Part shown: one piece after another, positions 44,368 to 54,662 of the stretch
Position numbering within the stretch: the first letter of the stretch is position 1
How the letters are laid out: the number at the start of each line of letters is the position of its first letter
Assembly (NCBI RefSeq): GCF_020141465.1
Contig: NZ_JAHSPD010000001.1
Coordinates: 1,222,374 to 1,286,373 of the forward strand
DNA length: 64,000 nt
Origin: Roseovarius carneus
GTDB lineage: Bacteria > Pseudomonadota > Alphaproteobacteria > Rhodobacterales > Rhodobacteraceae
Direction: 5' to 3'
Translations under genes and position numbers: made by a program
Notes under the pieces: generated by a model
The model's database searches: none
Seen by the model: only the letters and a program-made list of their open reading frames with translations
What the model was told of the DNA's origin: nothing

Positions 44368-45390
44368 TCAGGCGATGGCCTGCCACACGGTCCCTGCGAT
44401 CACAGCGCCAGTGATAGCAAAGCCGATATAGGCCGCAAAAACACGTGGCTTGACCAGCGCCCAGACTGCAATGGCGGCTGGAATGGAGCTGACGCCGCCC
44501 GCAATCACAAAGGCCATGGCGGCACCTTGGCTCATCCCCTGATCCAAGAGCCCGCTGATCAGAGGCACGGCAGCATAGCCGTTGAGATAGGCGGGCGCGC
44601 CGACCAAAGCGCCCAGAAGGATCGGGGCCATCCCCTCACCGCCCAGGATGTTTGCGATCATCTCGGCCGGCACATGGCGCAGCATGAGCGCCTCCAGCGA
44701 ATAGGCAATGGCCAGCCATTTGATCAAGAAAATACCGTTCTCGACCGTGGTGGCGCGGAAGGTCTCGCGCCGCTCTGCCACCTGCCAGAATTTCCACACG
44801 GGCGCGCCATCAAGCAGCTTGGGCGTCCCGCAACAGCCGCCTGTATTTGCCCGCGTGCGCAAGGGATCAGCAAAGAGCGCCGTGCGCGAAGCGGCCAGCG
44901 TGACGTATCCGCCCATCAGGCCAAGCCCCACGGCAGCGGCGGTTTTGGCCAGCGCAAACTCCCATCCCAGCGTGCCCGACGTGATCGCGAACATCGCAGG
45001 GTCCATCAGCGGCGAGGCCAGCCAGAACGCCATGACAGCGGCCAGAGGCGCGCCAAGCGCAAGCATGGCGGCGATGAAGGGGATCACCTCGCAGCTGCAA
45101 AAGGGCGCGAGGCCTCCGACGAGGGCCGCCATGAAGATCATGCGCACTGGGCTGCCCTGAAACACCTTGGCCACGATCCGTTCGGCCCCTGTGGCCTTGA
45201 GATAGGCCACGGCAAAGACGGCGAAGGCGATGAACGGCGCGGTGTGCAAAAGGGCCGCAGCGGTGAAGCGCAGCGTTTCGCCAAAATAGGGCCAATCAAA
45301 CAGAGCAACGCTGGCGAGGATCACCGCGAACGCGGCCCAAGCGGGGTCGATCCGGCGTATTATGGGCAGGGTGGCAGCTGGGTCAGTCAT
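44368..45390 (-). CDS. DUF318/ArsP-type membrane permease
   Basis: 340 aa, eight to ten helices. Characteristic segments are GGLAPFCSCEVIPFIAAML (the conserved CSC motif of ArsP/SO_0444-type permeases), a soluble loop with NTGGCCGTPKL, and GAPAYLNGYAAVPLISGLL. These permeases export arsenicals, Cu/Zn or other thiophilic ions. The ATG at 45390 has GGAG upstream and overlaps the ArsR gene by 8 bp, so the two form an autoregulated unit. Confidence 0.85.
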   Translation of the reverse strand: MTDPAATLPIIRRIDPAWAAFAVILASVALFDWPYFGETLRFTAAALLHTAPFIAFAVFAVAYLKATGAERIVAKVFQGSPVRMIFMAALVGGLAPFCSCEVIPFIAAMLALGAPLAAVMAFWLASPLMDPAMFAITSGTLGWEFALAKTAAAVGLGLMGGYVTLAASRTALFADPLRTRANTGGCCGTPKLLDGAPVWKFWQVAERRETFRATTVENGIFLIKWLAIAYSLEALMLRHVPAEMIANILGGEGMAPILLGALVGAPAYLNGYAAVPLISGLLDQGMSQGAAMAFVIAGGVSSIPAAIAVWALVKPRVFAAYIGFAITGAVIAGTVWQAIA

Positions 45391-45727
45391 TTTCTGCTCC
45401 TGCGCTGTGGGCATCGCTATCGGCGCAACATTCGCGCAGTAAAAATTCCGACAGCGCGCGCAGCTCGTCGTAAGCCACGGCGGCACAGATGATGGATCGT
45501 CCTTGGCGCTCTTGAGTGACAAGGCCCGCTTGGGCGAGGATTTTCATGTGATGCGTCAGGGTCGAGCCGGTCACGCCCGTCCGCTGGCCAAGCGTGCCGA
45601 TACTCAGCCCCTCTGGGCCCGCCCGCACCAATGTGCGCAGCACGGCAAGGCGCTGTTCGCTGCCCAATGCGGCGAATGTGGAGGCGGCGATGGTGAGATC
45701 GAGATTTGTGGGGTCAAATATTTTCAT
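45383..45727 (-). CDS. ArsR/SmtB-family metal-sensing repressor
   Basis: 114 aa. A winged helix (FAALGSEQRLAVLRTLVRAG; TLGQRTGVTGSTLTHHMKIL; GLVTQERQGRSIICAA) is followed by a C-terminal tail with the vicinal pair ECCADSDAH that could bind arsenite or another thiophilic metal. It likely represses itself and the permease. The ATG at 45727 starts the conserved fold; a perfect inverted repeat lies 42-61 bp upstream. Confidence 0.88.
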   Translation of the reverse strand: MKIFDPTNLDLTIAASTFAALGSEQRLAVLRTLVRAGPEGLSIGTLGQRTGVTGSTLTHHMKILAQAGLVTQERQGRSIICAAVAYDELRALSEFLLRECCADSDAHSAGAEND

Positions 45728-45768
45728 GGTTCTCGAAGTATAGAAATGAAAGGCTGCTGGCAATCATT

Positions 45769-45788
45769 ATTTCGATACCTGTCGAAAT
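45769..45788. promoter_or_regulatory. Palindromic operator for the ArsR/permease unit
   Basis: ATTTCGA, six bases (TACCTG), TCGAAAT: perfect 7-bp arms in the divergent region between the ArsR gene (read left) and the GFA gene (read right). A second partial copy (TCTCGAAGTATAGAAAT) lies at 45731-45747. ArsR dimers bind such short palindromes; the assignment is inferred from position. Confidence 0.55.
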
Positions 45789-45849
45789 GAATGGCTGGAA
45801 GAGGCTGCGCAATAGGCTAGGATCAGGATATCACATGGGAGACATGAGC

Positions 45850-46290
45850 ATGAGCGAGACGACAGGAGGCTGCCTTTGCGGGACGGTCCGCTATGCCATA
45901 ACCGGCGCACCGCTCTCGGTGATTTACTGCCATTGCGAGAGTTGCCGCAAACATGCGGGCGCACCCGTTGTGGCGCTTGCGGGCTACAGGCGCGATCAGC
46001 TGCGCTACACCGCAGGCGCGCCACAGGTCTATGCCTCCTCCGCGGGCGTCGGGCGGGCGTCCTGCAAGGCGTGTGGCACGCCGCTCACATGGGAGGGGGA
46101 CGGGGGCGAGATTGGTCCCATGGTGGAGATGCTGGTCGGCACGCTCGACCGGCCCGAGGATTTCGCGCCCAGCTGCCATATCCACTATGCCGAGCGGCTG
46201 ACATGGTTTGACGTGGCCGATGATCTGCCACGGTATTCCAAGTGGCATGACGATGGCGAGGCCCCCGCCTGCCACGGGCCTGCCCGCTAA
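45850..46290 (+). CDS. GFA-domain (CENP-V/GFA) zinc protein
   Basis: 146 aa. Zinc cysteines are in GGCLCGTVRY, YCHCESCRKHAGAP and SCKACGTPLTW, the three-part signature of the GFA family; it ends with the usual ERLTWFDVADDLPRY. Members are often annotated as S-(hydroxymethyl)glutathione synthase, but the activity is uncertain for most. The ATG at 45850 is preferred because GGGAG lies 7 bp upstream; other ATGs at 45835 and 45844 have no usable site. Confidence 0.85.
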   Translation: MSETTGGCLCGTVRYAITGAPLSVIYCHCESCRKHAGAPVVALAGYRRDQLRYTAGAPQVYASSAGVGRASCKACGTPLTWEGDGGEIGPMVEMLVGTLDRPEDFAPSCHIHYAERLTWFDVADDLPRYSKWHDDGEAPACHGPAR

Positions 46291-46291
46291 G

Positions 46292-46897
46292 ATGAGCCAG
46301 CCCGCTGAGATTGGTTTGCGCTCTGAGATCGGGGCCTGCACGCTCTGCGCGGATCGGTTTGCCGCCACGGCCACCGCGCATCTGCCGCGGCCTGTGGTGT
46401 GGTTTCAGCCGTCGGCGCGGATTTTGATCGCGGGGCAAGCGCCCGGCGCGCGGGTGCATGCGTCTGGGCGGCCTTTTGACGATCCCTCTGGCGTGCGGCT
46501 GCGCGACTGGCTGGGGCTGAGCGAGGCCGCTTTTTATGATCAGAGCCGGGTGGCGATCGTGCCAATGGCGTTTTGCTTCCCGGGATATGACGCCAAGGGC
46601 GGCGACCTGCCGCCCCCGCCGCTTTGCCGCGCGACATGGCACGCGCGGGTGATGGACGCCCTGCCAAACTTGCGCCTGCGGCTGGTGATCGGCGGCTATG
46701 CCCAACGGTTTCACTACGGCGCGCGGGGCGGTGTGACAGAAACAGTTCGGGGCTGGCGCGACCATACGCCCGACAGCTTCCCCTTGCCGCATCCCTCATG
46801 GCGCAATACGAGGTGGCTGAAGAAAAACCCGTGGTTTGAGGCGGAGCTGGTGCCCGCTCTGAGGGCCCGCGTGGCGGAGGTGATGCGCGATGGATGA
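46292..46897 (+). CDS. Uracil-DNA glycosylase superfamily protein
   Basis: 201 aa. The motif GQAPGARVHASGRPFDDPSG corresponds to motif 1 of the family 4/5-like UDG fold, and LPHPSWRNTRWL to the C-terminal HPSP-type loop. An early CTLCADRF recalls the N-terminal Fe-S cysteines of family 4 enzymes, but only two are evident and the set is incomplete. Base-excision activity is plausible but not certain. It starts one base after the GFA stop and overlaps SseB by 8 bp. Confidence 0.75.
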   Translation: MSQPAEIGLRSEIGACTLCADRFAATATAHLPRPVVWFQPSARILIAGQAPGARVHASGRPFDDPSGVRLRDWLGLSEAAFYDQSRVAIVPMAFCFPGYDAKGGDLPPPPLCRATWHARVMDALPNLRLRLVIGGYAQRFHYGARGGVTETVRGWRDHTPDSFPLPHPSWRNTRWLKKNPWFEAELVPALRARVAEVMRDG

Positions 46898-47675
46898 GAC
46901 CGATCTGGACCGCGCCCACGCGCGGATGAGCGCCACCCCCGAAGAAGATGCGGCACGTGTTGCATTTTACGCGGCCTTGAGCGACGCGAGCCTTGTGCTT
47001 TTGCTCACGGGTGAGGCGGTGGGCGATGATATCTCGCCCGAGATTTTTGAGGTGGATGATCAGCGTTTTGCGCTGGCGTTTGATGCCGAGGAGCGCCTTG
47101 CCGATTTCAGCGGCGCGGCCGCAGCTTATGTGGCCGTGCCGGGGCGGATATTGGCGCAGATGCTGGGCGATGAGGGGATCGGGCTGGGCCTCAACCTTGA
47201 TGTTGCACCCTCGTCGATCTTGATCCCGCCCGAGGCGTTGATCTGGCTCACGCAAACTCTGGGCGGGGATGCACCGCAGGAGGTGTCAGCGCGCCCAGAA
47301 GAGCTGCGCCCCCCCGGTGCGCTACCCGAGGGGCTATTGACCGCGCTTGACGCGAAGCTGTCGCGCACGGGCGGTTTGGTGCAATGCGCCTATCTGGCGG
47401 GCGTCAGCTATGCGGGCGGGGGGCAGGGCCACCTCATCGCATTTGTGGGCGCTGTGCCGGGATCGGAGGATGTTCTGGCGCGCGCAGTGTCAGAGGCGCT
47501 GATCTTTTCAGGGGTCGAGGCCGGTGCGCTTGATGTGGGATTCGTGCCTGCGGGCGGGCCTATGGAGGCGCGGCTGGAGCGGGTGGCGCTGAGGGTCGAT
47601 CCCGCCCGGCCTGAAACCGCGCCAGAGCGCGCCGCACCCGGATCAGATCCCGACGCGCCGCCGCGCTTGCGCTAA
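46890..47675 (+). CDS. SseB-family protein
   Basis: 261 aa. The N-terminal SseB domain (YAALSDASLVLLLTGEA, FEVDDQRFALAFDAEERLADF, YVAVPGRILAQML, GLNLDVAPSSILIPPEALIWL) is well matched, and a second domain has AGVSYAGGGQGHLIAFVGAVPGSED. The molecular role is unclear; related E. coli SseB is linked to sulfurtransferase activity by older work. It is last in the rightward GFA-UDG-SseB run and convergent with ghrA. Confidence 0.8.
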   Translation: MDETDLDRAHARMSATPEEDAARVAFYAALSDASLVLLLTGEAVGDDISPEIFEVDDQRFALAFDAEERLADFSGAAAAYVAVPGRILAQMLGDEGIGLGLNLDVAPSSILIPPEALIWLTQTLGGDAPQEVSARPEELRPPGALPEGLLTALDAKLSRTGGLVQCAYLAGVSYAGGGQGHLIAFVGAVPGSEDVLARAVSEALIFSGVEAGALDVGFVPAGGPMEARLERVALRVDPARPETAPERAAPGSDPDAPPRLR

Positions 47676-47687
47676 AGGTGCTGCCCT

Positions 47688-48617
47688 TTAATACCCCTGC
47701 GCGCGGTCCACGAGATGCAGGAACGGCTCTCCCGCCTCGCCGCGCCGGATGTTCTCGACAATAACTTCAGACGCGGTGACGGGGCGGGTCTCGGATGCGA
47801 TATGTGGGGTGACGGTGACGTTTGGGTGCGCCCAGTAGAGGTGGTCCTTCGGCAACGGCTCCTGCCGGAAAACATCAAGCGTAGCATGGCCTATCTGCCC
47901 GGTATCAAGCGCGCCCAGAAGCGCCGCATCATCAATCAGCGGGCCACGTCCGGGGTTGATCACAAACGCGCCGGGGGCCACCAGAGCAAGGCGTTCTGCG
48001 TTGATCACATTGTCCGTTGCAGGCGTGGCGGGCAAAAGCAGCACGAGGCCCTCCGCCCCGGTCAGCGCCTCTTTCAGACCCTCTTCGCCATGTAGGCAGC
48101 GGATGCCGGGCACGTCCTTCGGAGAGCGGCTCCAGCCGGTCACGTCAAATCCAAGGCCGCGCAAGGCCTCTGCGCAGGCGGCCCCCAAAGCCCCGAGGCC
48201 CAGAACACTCACCTTGCGGTCCCGTGCCAAGGGCGGCGCATAATCACGCCAGATCCCGTCTTGCCCGTGTATATGGAGGTCCATCCCGAGATGGTGGCGC
48301 AGCGTGTGGCCCACGACCCATTCAACCATGCCTTGGGTCAGCCCATGATCCACCATCCGCGCCAGCGGCAGTGTCAGCGTCGTGTTGCCCACGATCCCCT
48401 CCACCCCGGCCCAGAGGCTCAGAACCGCCTTGCAGCGCGTGTAGGGTGCGAAATCCTGAAGCCAGGAATTGGGGGCGTAGACGATGTAATCCACCTCTCC
48501 CGGCGTGATATCCGTGGCCAGATCTGCCTCGATCCCGGCGTTGGAGAGGGCCGTGCGCAAGGGCTCCTCGTAGTCGGGCCAGCGGGCAGGGCGGGCGGCA
48601 AAGAGAATGTTGAGCAT
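47688..48617 (-). CDS. ghrA: Glyoxylate/hydroxypyruvate reductase A
   Basis: 309 aa, D-2-hydroxyacid dehydrogenase. The NAD(P) loop is VSVLGLGALGAACAEALRGLGF, then the catalytic Arg in NPGRGPLIDD and the His in VTVTPHIASETRP. The N-terminal substrate domain (VLSLWAGVEGI) is of the GhrA type. It reduces glyoxylate and hydroxypyruvate. The ATG at 48617 lies 4 bp after the rodA stop, so it may be read from the end of the mre operon. Confidence 0.9.
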   Translation of the reverse strand: MLNILFAARPARWPDYEEPLRTALSNAGIEADLATDITPGEVDYIVYAPNSWLQDFAPYTRCKAVLSLWAGVEGIVGNTTLTLPLARMVDHGLTQGMVEWVVGHTLRHHLGMDLHIHGQDGIWRDYAPPLARDRKVSVLGLGALGAACAEALRGLGFDVTGWSRSPKDVPGIRCLHGEEGLKEALTGAEGLVLLLPATPATDNVINAERLALVAPGAFVINPGRGPLIDDAALLGALDTGQIGHATLDVFRQEPLPKDHLYWAHPNVTVTPHIASETRPVTASEVIVENIRRGEAGEPFLHLVDRAQGY

Positions 48618-48621
48618 GGGA

Positions 48622-49761
48622 CTACCTCGGACGGTGGACATGGGCGCTTTGCACGAGGCCAAAGCCGATCATTAGGATCAACATGGCCGAGCCACCGTAG
48701 CTGACCAAAGGCAGTGGCACACCGACCACGGGCGCGAGGCCCATCACCATCGATATATTGACCGCGAAAAAGAGAAAAAACGTAGCCGCCACCCCCAAAA
48801 TCATCAGCGAGGAAAACCTGTCGCGATTGGCCATGGCGGAGGCGACGCAGAAGACAATGATAAGCCCATAAAGCGCCAGCAGGGAGATCGCGCCGAGAAA
48901 CCCGAACTCCTCGGCCAGGGTGGTGAAAATGAAATCGGTGTGCTTTTCGGGCAGAAAGTTCAACCGGCTCTGCGTGCCTTGCATGAAGCCCCGCCCGGTC
49001 CAGCCGCCCGACCCCAGCGCGATCTTGGATTGGGTGATGTGATAGCCCGCTCCCAAAGGATCGGTGGAGGGATCAAGGAACGTATCAATTCGGCGATATT
49101 GGTAATCCGCCAGAAGCTGCCAATCGGTGCCACGGCTTTGAAACACCGCCGTGATAAGGCCGATGCCAGCTGCCAGAACGGCGGCGAAATAGGCCCAATG
49201 CACACCTGCCAGAAACATCATGATGGCCCCTGCCACCAAGAGCAATATGGACGTACCAAGATCAGGCTGCTTGAGCACCAAAAAGACTGGCATCATGATC
49301 AGCGCAACAGGGATCAGCACGAAAGCGGGCTTGGACGTGCGCGCGAGCGACAGCCAATCATAATAGGCGGCCAGCACCATCACGAGGGTGATCTTCATCA
49401 ACTCTGACGGCTGCAGCCGAATGAAGCCCAGATCGATCCAACGCTGCGCGCCCATGCCGACTGCGCCAAAAAATTCCACCGCCACCAAGAGTGCCAGCGC
49501 CACGAGATAGGCCAGCAGGGCCACGTTGCGCCAGAAATATATCGGGATCATCGCGACGAAAATCATCAAGGCAAAGCCGAGGCCGAACCGTTTCATCTGC
49601 GCCTCGCCCCATGGCTGGAACGAGCCGTCCGCCACCGAGTAAAGCATCAAAAAACCAACGCCCGCCACTGCAGTCAAGAGCAGGGCCAGTGGCCAGTTGA
49701 GGTAGAGGATTTTGCGCAAGCCCGAAGGCGTCGTTTTGACGGTATATTCAAGATAACTCAT
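48622..49761 (-). CDS. rodA: Peptidoglycan glycosyltransferase RodA
   Basis: 379 aa, about ten helices, SEDS family. The catalytic region WIDLGFIRLQPSELMKI holds the conserved Glu-containing loop, and the C-terminus has GLAPVVGVPLPLVSYGGSAML. It polymerises glycan strands for lateral wall growth with PBP2. The ATG overlaps the mrdA stop by 4 bp. Confidence 0.97.
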   Translation of the reverse strand: MSYLEYTVKTTPSGLRKILYLNWPLALLLTAVAGVGFLMLYSVADGSFQPWGEAQMKRFGLGFALMIFVAMIPIYFWRNVALLAYLVALALLVAVEFFGAVGMGAQRWIDLGFIRLQPSELMKITLVMVLAAYYDWLSLARTSKPAFVLIPVALIMMPVFLVLKQPDLGTSILLLVAGAIMMFLAGVHWAYFAAVLAAGIGLITAVFQSRGTDWQLLADYQYRRIDTFLDPSTDPLGAGYHITQSKIALGSGGWTGRGFMQGTQSRLNFLPEKHTDFIFTTLAEEFGFLGAISLLALYGLIIVFCVASAMANRDRFSSLMILGVAATFFLFFAVNISMVMGLAPVVGVPLPLVSYGGSAMLILMIGFGLVQSAHVHRPR

Positions 49762-51698
49762 GCGCGGTCACGCGCCTCTGCGTGGTAATCGGGCCGCGCG
49801 TCGCGCAGGCGGGCCTGCAAGGCCTTGATGTTTGCACGGTCCTTGGCCGGATAGGCCTCCAACGGCGGATCTTCGCCGTAAAGCGCCTGAAGCGTGACGT
49901 CGCGCGCGATGGGGGCTGCCGCCGTTGAACCGCCACCGCCATGCTCCACGATCACCGCCACGGCGATCTTGGGATTATCGTAGGGCGCGTAATTCACGTA
50001 AAGCGCGTGGTCTCGGCGCTCCCACGGCAGATCTTCGTTGCGGCGCACACCGGCGGCGCGTTCGGCTGTGGTGATATTGCGCACTTGGCTGGTGCCGGTT
50101 TTGCCCGCCATGCGCATCCCATCGGCGATAATGCGGCTGCCATAGGCCGTGCCGCGCCTTGTGTTGACGGTATCATACATCGCGCGGCGAATCTGGCGTA
50201 GGTTGTTCTCGTTGAGGCCGAGATCCTCGCCATGGCCGGTGGGTGTCTCCACCCCGTCGATGGATTTGATCAGGCGGGGTGTCACGCGGCGTCCAGTGGC
50301 AAGGCGCGCAGTCATCACGGCCAGTTGCAAGGGCGAGCTTAGCACATAGCCCTGCCCGATAGAGGCGTTCACGCTATCGCCGATGCGCCATTCTTCGCCG
50401 CGCGTCTCGCGTTTCCACTCGCGGTTGGGAATGAGACCGCTGGCCACGGAGGTCATCGGCAGGTCATGCTGGACCCCAAGGCCAAGGCGCTGGGCCATCT
50501 CCGCGATTTTCTCGATTCCCGTTCGCAGAGCCATCTCATAGTAGTAAACATCACAGCTTTCTTGCAGCGATTTGTTCAAATCCACATTGCCGTGGCCTGC
50601 GCGTTTCCAGCAGTGGAATCTGTGGCCGCTGACCTCCAGGTGGCCTGGGCAATACACCGTGTCATCGGGAACGGCGATGCCGTTTTCCAACGCAGCAAGT
50701 GCTGTGATCATCTTGAAGGTGGAGCCGGGCGGGTAGATGCCCTGCACCGATTTGTTGGGCAGCGGGCGGTATTTGTTTTCCAAAAGGGCGTTGTAATCGG
50801 CGACAGAGATCCCGCGCACGAAAAGGTTCGGATCAAACCCCGGCGCCGAGACCGTTGAGAGAACATCGCCCGTCTCGCAATCCATCACCACCACGGCGGC
50901 GCTTTTGCCGTTCAGGCGCGCATGAATGTAGGATTGCAGATGGCTGTCGGTGGTTATCTGGATATCGCTACCCGGCTCGCCCTCACGGCGGTCAAGCTCG
51001 CGCATCACACGGCCCGCGGCGTTTTGCTCCACGCGCATGCTGCCTGCCTTGCCGCGCAGCATGTCTTCACGGCGCTGCTCAAGACCGATCTTGCCGATTT
51101 GAAAGCGCGGGATGCGCAAAAGCTGATCCGGGGCCTCAATCCGCTCAAGATCATAATCGCTGACCGGGCCCACATAGCCCACAAGATGCGCGTATTCCTC
51201 CAGCATCGGATAACGCCGCGAAAGACCCACTTCGGGCCGGACACCGGGCAGGGCGGGGGCGTTTACTGCGACGCGGCTGACCTCGTCCCACGTGACACGG
51301 TCCGCCAGTGTGACCGGGTGCAGCCGCGAGCGACGCATCTCTTCGCGTGCGCGCTCAATCTCTTCGGGGTCGAGGGCCACTATCCGGCCCAACCGTTCGA
51401 TCAGGTCATCGATATCGTCGGCTTCTTCCTGCTCAATCATGATCCGGTAGCTTGGCACGTTTTCGGCCACGACAAGGCCGTTGCGATCAAAAATCTGCCC
51501 ACGCGCAGGCGGGATGAGCCGGATCTTGATGCGGTTCTCTTCGGCGAGAAGCCGGAATTGATCGGCCTCCTCGACCTGCAAATGTCGCATCCGCCAGACC
51601 AAGAGCCCGACAAACCCGCCCTGCGCCGCCCCGAGGATGAGACCCCGGCGGGAGATTTTGCGGTGGCTCAGGGCCGTGTCACGTGTGGGGCGTCTCAT
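49758..51698 (-). CDS. mrdA: Penicillin-binding protein 2 (transpeptidase)
   Basis: 646 aa. A single N-terminal membrane helix (GLILGAAQGGFVGLLVWRM) is followed by the PBP dimerisation domain and a transpeptidase domain with SxxK in PGSTFKMI (near residue 324), SVNAS (SxN) and KTGTSQV (KTG). It crosslinks peptidoglycan during elongation and activates RodA. It overlaps mreD by 4 bp and rodA by 4 bp. Confidence 0.97.
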   Translation of the reverse strand: MRRPTRDTALSHRKISRRGLILGAAQGGFVGLLVWRMRHLQVEEADQFRLLAEENRIKIRLIPPARGQIFDRNGLVVAENVPSYRIMIEQEEADDIDDLIERLGRIVALDPEEIERAREEMRRSRLHPVTLADRVTWDEVSRVAVNAPALPGVRPEVGLSRRYPMLEEYAHLVGYVGPVSDYDLERIEAPDQLLRIPRFQIGKIGLEQRREDMLRGKAGSMRVEQNAAGRVMRELDRREGEPGSDIQITTDSHLQSYIHARLNGKSAAVVVMDCETGDVLSTVSAPGFDPNLFVRGISVADYNALLENKYRPLPNKSVQGIYPPGSTFKMITALAALENGIAVPDDTVYCPGHLEVSGHRFHCWKRAGHGNVDLNKSLQESCDVYYYEMALRTGIEKIAEMAQRLGLGVQHDLPMTSVASGLIPNREWKRETRGEEWRIGDSVNASIGQGYVLSSPLQLAVMTARLATGRRVTPRLIKSIDGVETPTGHGEDLGLNENNLRQIRRAMYDTVNTRRGTAYGSRIIADGMRMAGKTGTSQVRNITTAERAAGVRRNEDLPWERRDHALYVNYAPYDNPKIAVAVIVEHGGGGSTAAAPIARDVTLQALYGEDPPLEAYPAKDRANIKALQARLRDARPDYHAEARDRA

Positions 51699-52234
51699 GT
51701 GCGCTGTCCCATGCTGCTGTCATCGCCAGGCCGGATCTTGCGCACCCGCGCCAGAAGGGCGGACGCCATGACCACAAAAGGATAGGCCACAATCGTCGCA
51801 CCCATCTGCATCAGGCTCAGCACCAGAGGGGCTTGATCCACCAGCAAGATAGCAAGGATAAGCCGTTCGGCCAATGTCATGATCACAAGGACGCTCGCCA
51901 CGGTCAGCCATTCCGGGCCAAAGCCCATATCGCGCAGATCTGCCGCCCGGCTGCGCAAGGCCTCGGCCCCCAGCACGACAAGGGCCGCCCAGAGACCGGG
52001 CGGGCGTTGAAACAAGAGATCCGCCAGCAACACGATGAGACCAATCAAGAGGGGCGGCGCAAGTTCAGGGCGGCGCAGAACCCACGCAAAGGCAAGGGCA
52101 GCGATCAGATCGGGACCTGCCCAGCCGCGCGGCAGCATGTCCAAGGGCAAAAGCCGCCAGAAGATTATACCCATGCAGAGAAGGGCGAACAGCGCGCGCA
52201 TGGACCACAGATATGTACCGCGATGCTCAACCAT
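51695..52234 (-). CDS. mreD: Rod-shape determining protein MreD
   Basis: 179 aa with five or six helices (LFALLCMGIIFWRLLPLDML; GPDLIAALAFAWVLRRPEL; LLIGLIVLLADLLFQRPPG). The sequence is poorly conserved in general, so the call rests on size, topology and its place between mreC and mrdA. The ATG at 52234 overlaps the mreC end by 8 bp; a longer frame extends to 52282. Confidence 0.88.
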   Translation of the reverse strand: MVEHRGTYLWSMRALFALLCMGIIFWRLLPLDMLPRGWAGPDLIAALAFAWVLRRPELAPPLLIGLIVLLADLLFQRPPGLWAALVVLGAEALRSRAADLRDMGFGPEWLTVASVLVIMTLAERLILAILLVDQAPLVLSLMQMGATIVAYPFVVMASALLARVRKIRPGDDSSMGQRT

Positions 52235-53159
52235 CGGTCGGCGCCCCCTCTTCAGACGCTTGCGCGCCCTCCTCAACCACATCAGCAGGTGGCGTGGGCG
52301 GCGCGGTCTCGATCAGCGCGCCGGGGGTTTCGATCGTCTCACCACCCAGATCGCGCAGGACGCGCAGAAATTCCAACTGCTCGTAATCTGCGGCAAGGCG
52401 CAGCCGCATCCGTCCGCCGGGGTCGAGGGCGATTTGCCCGACCAAAAGCCCCGGAGGAAAAACGCCGCCATCGCCTGAGGTGATCACACGGTCGCCGGGG
52501 CGCACGCTCCCCGCGTTCTCGACGAAATCGACAGGTGGCGCGGCTGTGTTATCGCCGAGCACGAGGGCGGTCTGCCCCGAGGGCTGCACCGTCACGGGGA
52601 TGCGGCTGGACGTATCGGTCAGCAGAATGACCCGCGCCGAATTATCCCCTACGCCCGAGATCCGCCCGACAAGACCGAGGCCGTCCATCGCGGCCCAGCC
52701 ATCCTTGATGCCGTCGCGCGCGCCCACATTCAACAGCACCGATTGCCGAAACGGCGATCCGCTATCAGCGCGCACGACCCCGGTGATGAACGTCATCCTC
52801 GGATCAAGCCGCACATTGTTGAGATCCAGAAGGCGGGCGTTTTCCTGCTCCAATTGCAGGGCGGCTTCCTTCCATTGGGTCATTTGCTGCAATTCGCGGC
52901 GCAGCTCGCGGTTCTGATCATAGAGCCGCTCATAGCTTTGGAAATCGCGCAGGATGTTCACCATCCCCGTCACCGGCGCCATGGCCCAGTCAAAATTAGG
53001 CACGACCGTATCAACCACCTGCGCGCGAAACCGCTCAACCCGTGGGCTGTCGATACGCCAGAGCAGGAAAACCCCCAGAAGGCACAACAGCACTACCCCC
53101 AAAAGCAAGCGTTTCAGAGGGCCAGTATAGTCATCGCTCTGTCGTCGGTCCCGTGCCAA
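52227..53159 (-). CDS. mreC: Rod-shape determining protein MreC
   Basis: 310 aa. One N-terminal membrane helix (LLLGVVLLCLLGVFLLW), a coiled-coil (SYERLYDQNRELRRELQQM), then the two beta domains with VVRADSGSPFRQSVLLNVGARDGI and GDRVITSGDGGVFPPGLLVGQI. It links the cytoplasmic MreB filaments to the periplasmic synthases. An acidic C-terminal tail (about 285-310) is rich in Glu and Pro. It is 91 bp after mreB. Confidence 0.96.
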   Translation of the reverse strand: MARDRRQSDDYTGPLKRLLLGVVLLCLLGVFLLWRIDSPRVERFRAQVVDTVVPNFDWAMAPVTGMVNILRDFQSYERLYDQNRELRRELQQMTQWKEAALQLEQENARLLDLNNVRLDPRMTFITGVVRADSGSPFRQSVLLNVGARDGIKDGWAAMDGLGLVGRISGVGDNSARVILLTDTSSRIPVTVQPSGQTALVLGDNTAAPPVDFVENAGSVRPGDRVITSGDGGVFPPGLLVGQIALDPGGRMRLRLAADYEQLEFLRVLRDLGGETIETPGALIETAPPTPPADVVEEGAQASEEGAPTDG

Positions 53160-53250
53160 AGCGTCCTCGCGGGTAGGGCGCAGGGGGCGCCCGCGTGATG
53201 TGGTCCCTGATCCTCAGATATAGCTGCAGCGGGCCAAAGCCCCAAGCACC

Positions 53251-54399
<1,149 letters not shown>

Positions 54400-54443
54400 T
54401 CAGGGGCTGAGCGAGACCATGCCGGAATAGAAGGAAGCGCGGG

Positions 54444-54662
54444 ATGATTGTTGTTGCGGGGCTGTTGATCGCGTTTCTTCTTGTGCTGCTGGTGTCTAAC
54501 CGGCGCACGCGGATGTGCCGATGGCGGCAGGACCGTTTGCACGACAAGGACGGGCAGCGTGCATGGCGATGTGCGGCCTGTGGCGCGTGGGACTTTACGC
54601 GGGGCGAAAAACCTCCCAAGGAATGCTGCAAAACAACACCTGGTCGAGGAGACATGCCATGA
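54444..54662 (+). CDS. Small membrane-anchored zinc-ribbon protein
   Basis: 72 aa, real by several signs: AAGGAAG sits 6 bp before the ATG, an N-terminal helix (about 1-19, MIVVAGLLIAFLLVLLV) is followed by a basic stretch and a potential zinc site, C25 in RMCRW, C43/C46 in CAACGAWDF and C61/C62 after PPKE. Its stop overlaps the next ATG by 4 bp. I recall similar short proteins in Rhodobacteraceae but no described function. It is likely an inner-membrane protein with a cytoplasmic ribbon. Confidence 0.65.
   Translation: MIVVAGLLIAFLLVLLVSNRRTRMCRWRQDRLHDKDGQRAWRCAACGAWDFTRGEKPPKECCKTTPGRGDMP

Noticed and set aside
35194..45820. GGCTGCGCAATAGGC string seen at about 35192 and 45803
   Set aside because: Two 15-bp intergenic similarities without consistent position relative to genes; could be chance or a minor repeat, and it does not match the ecm/ccr motif beyond GCGCAATA.
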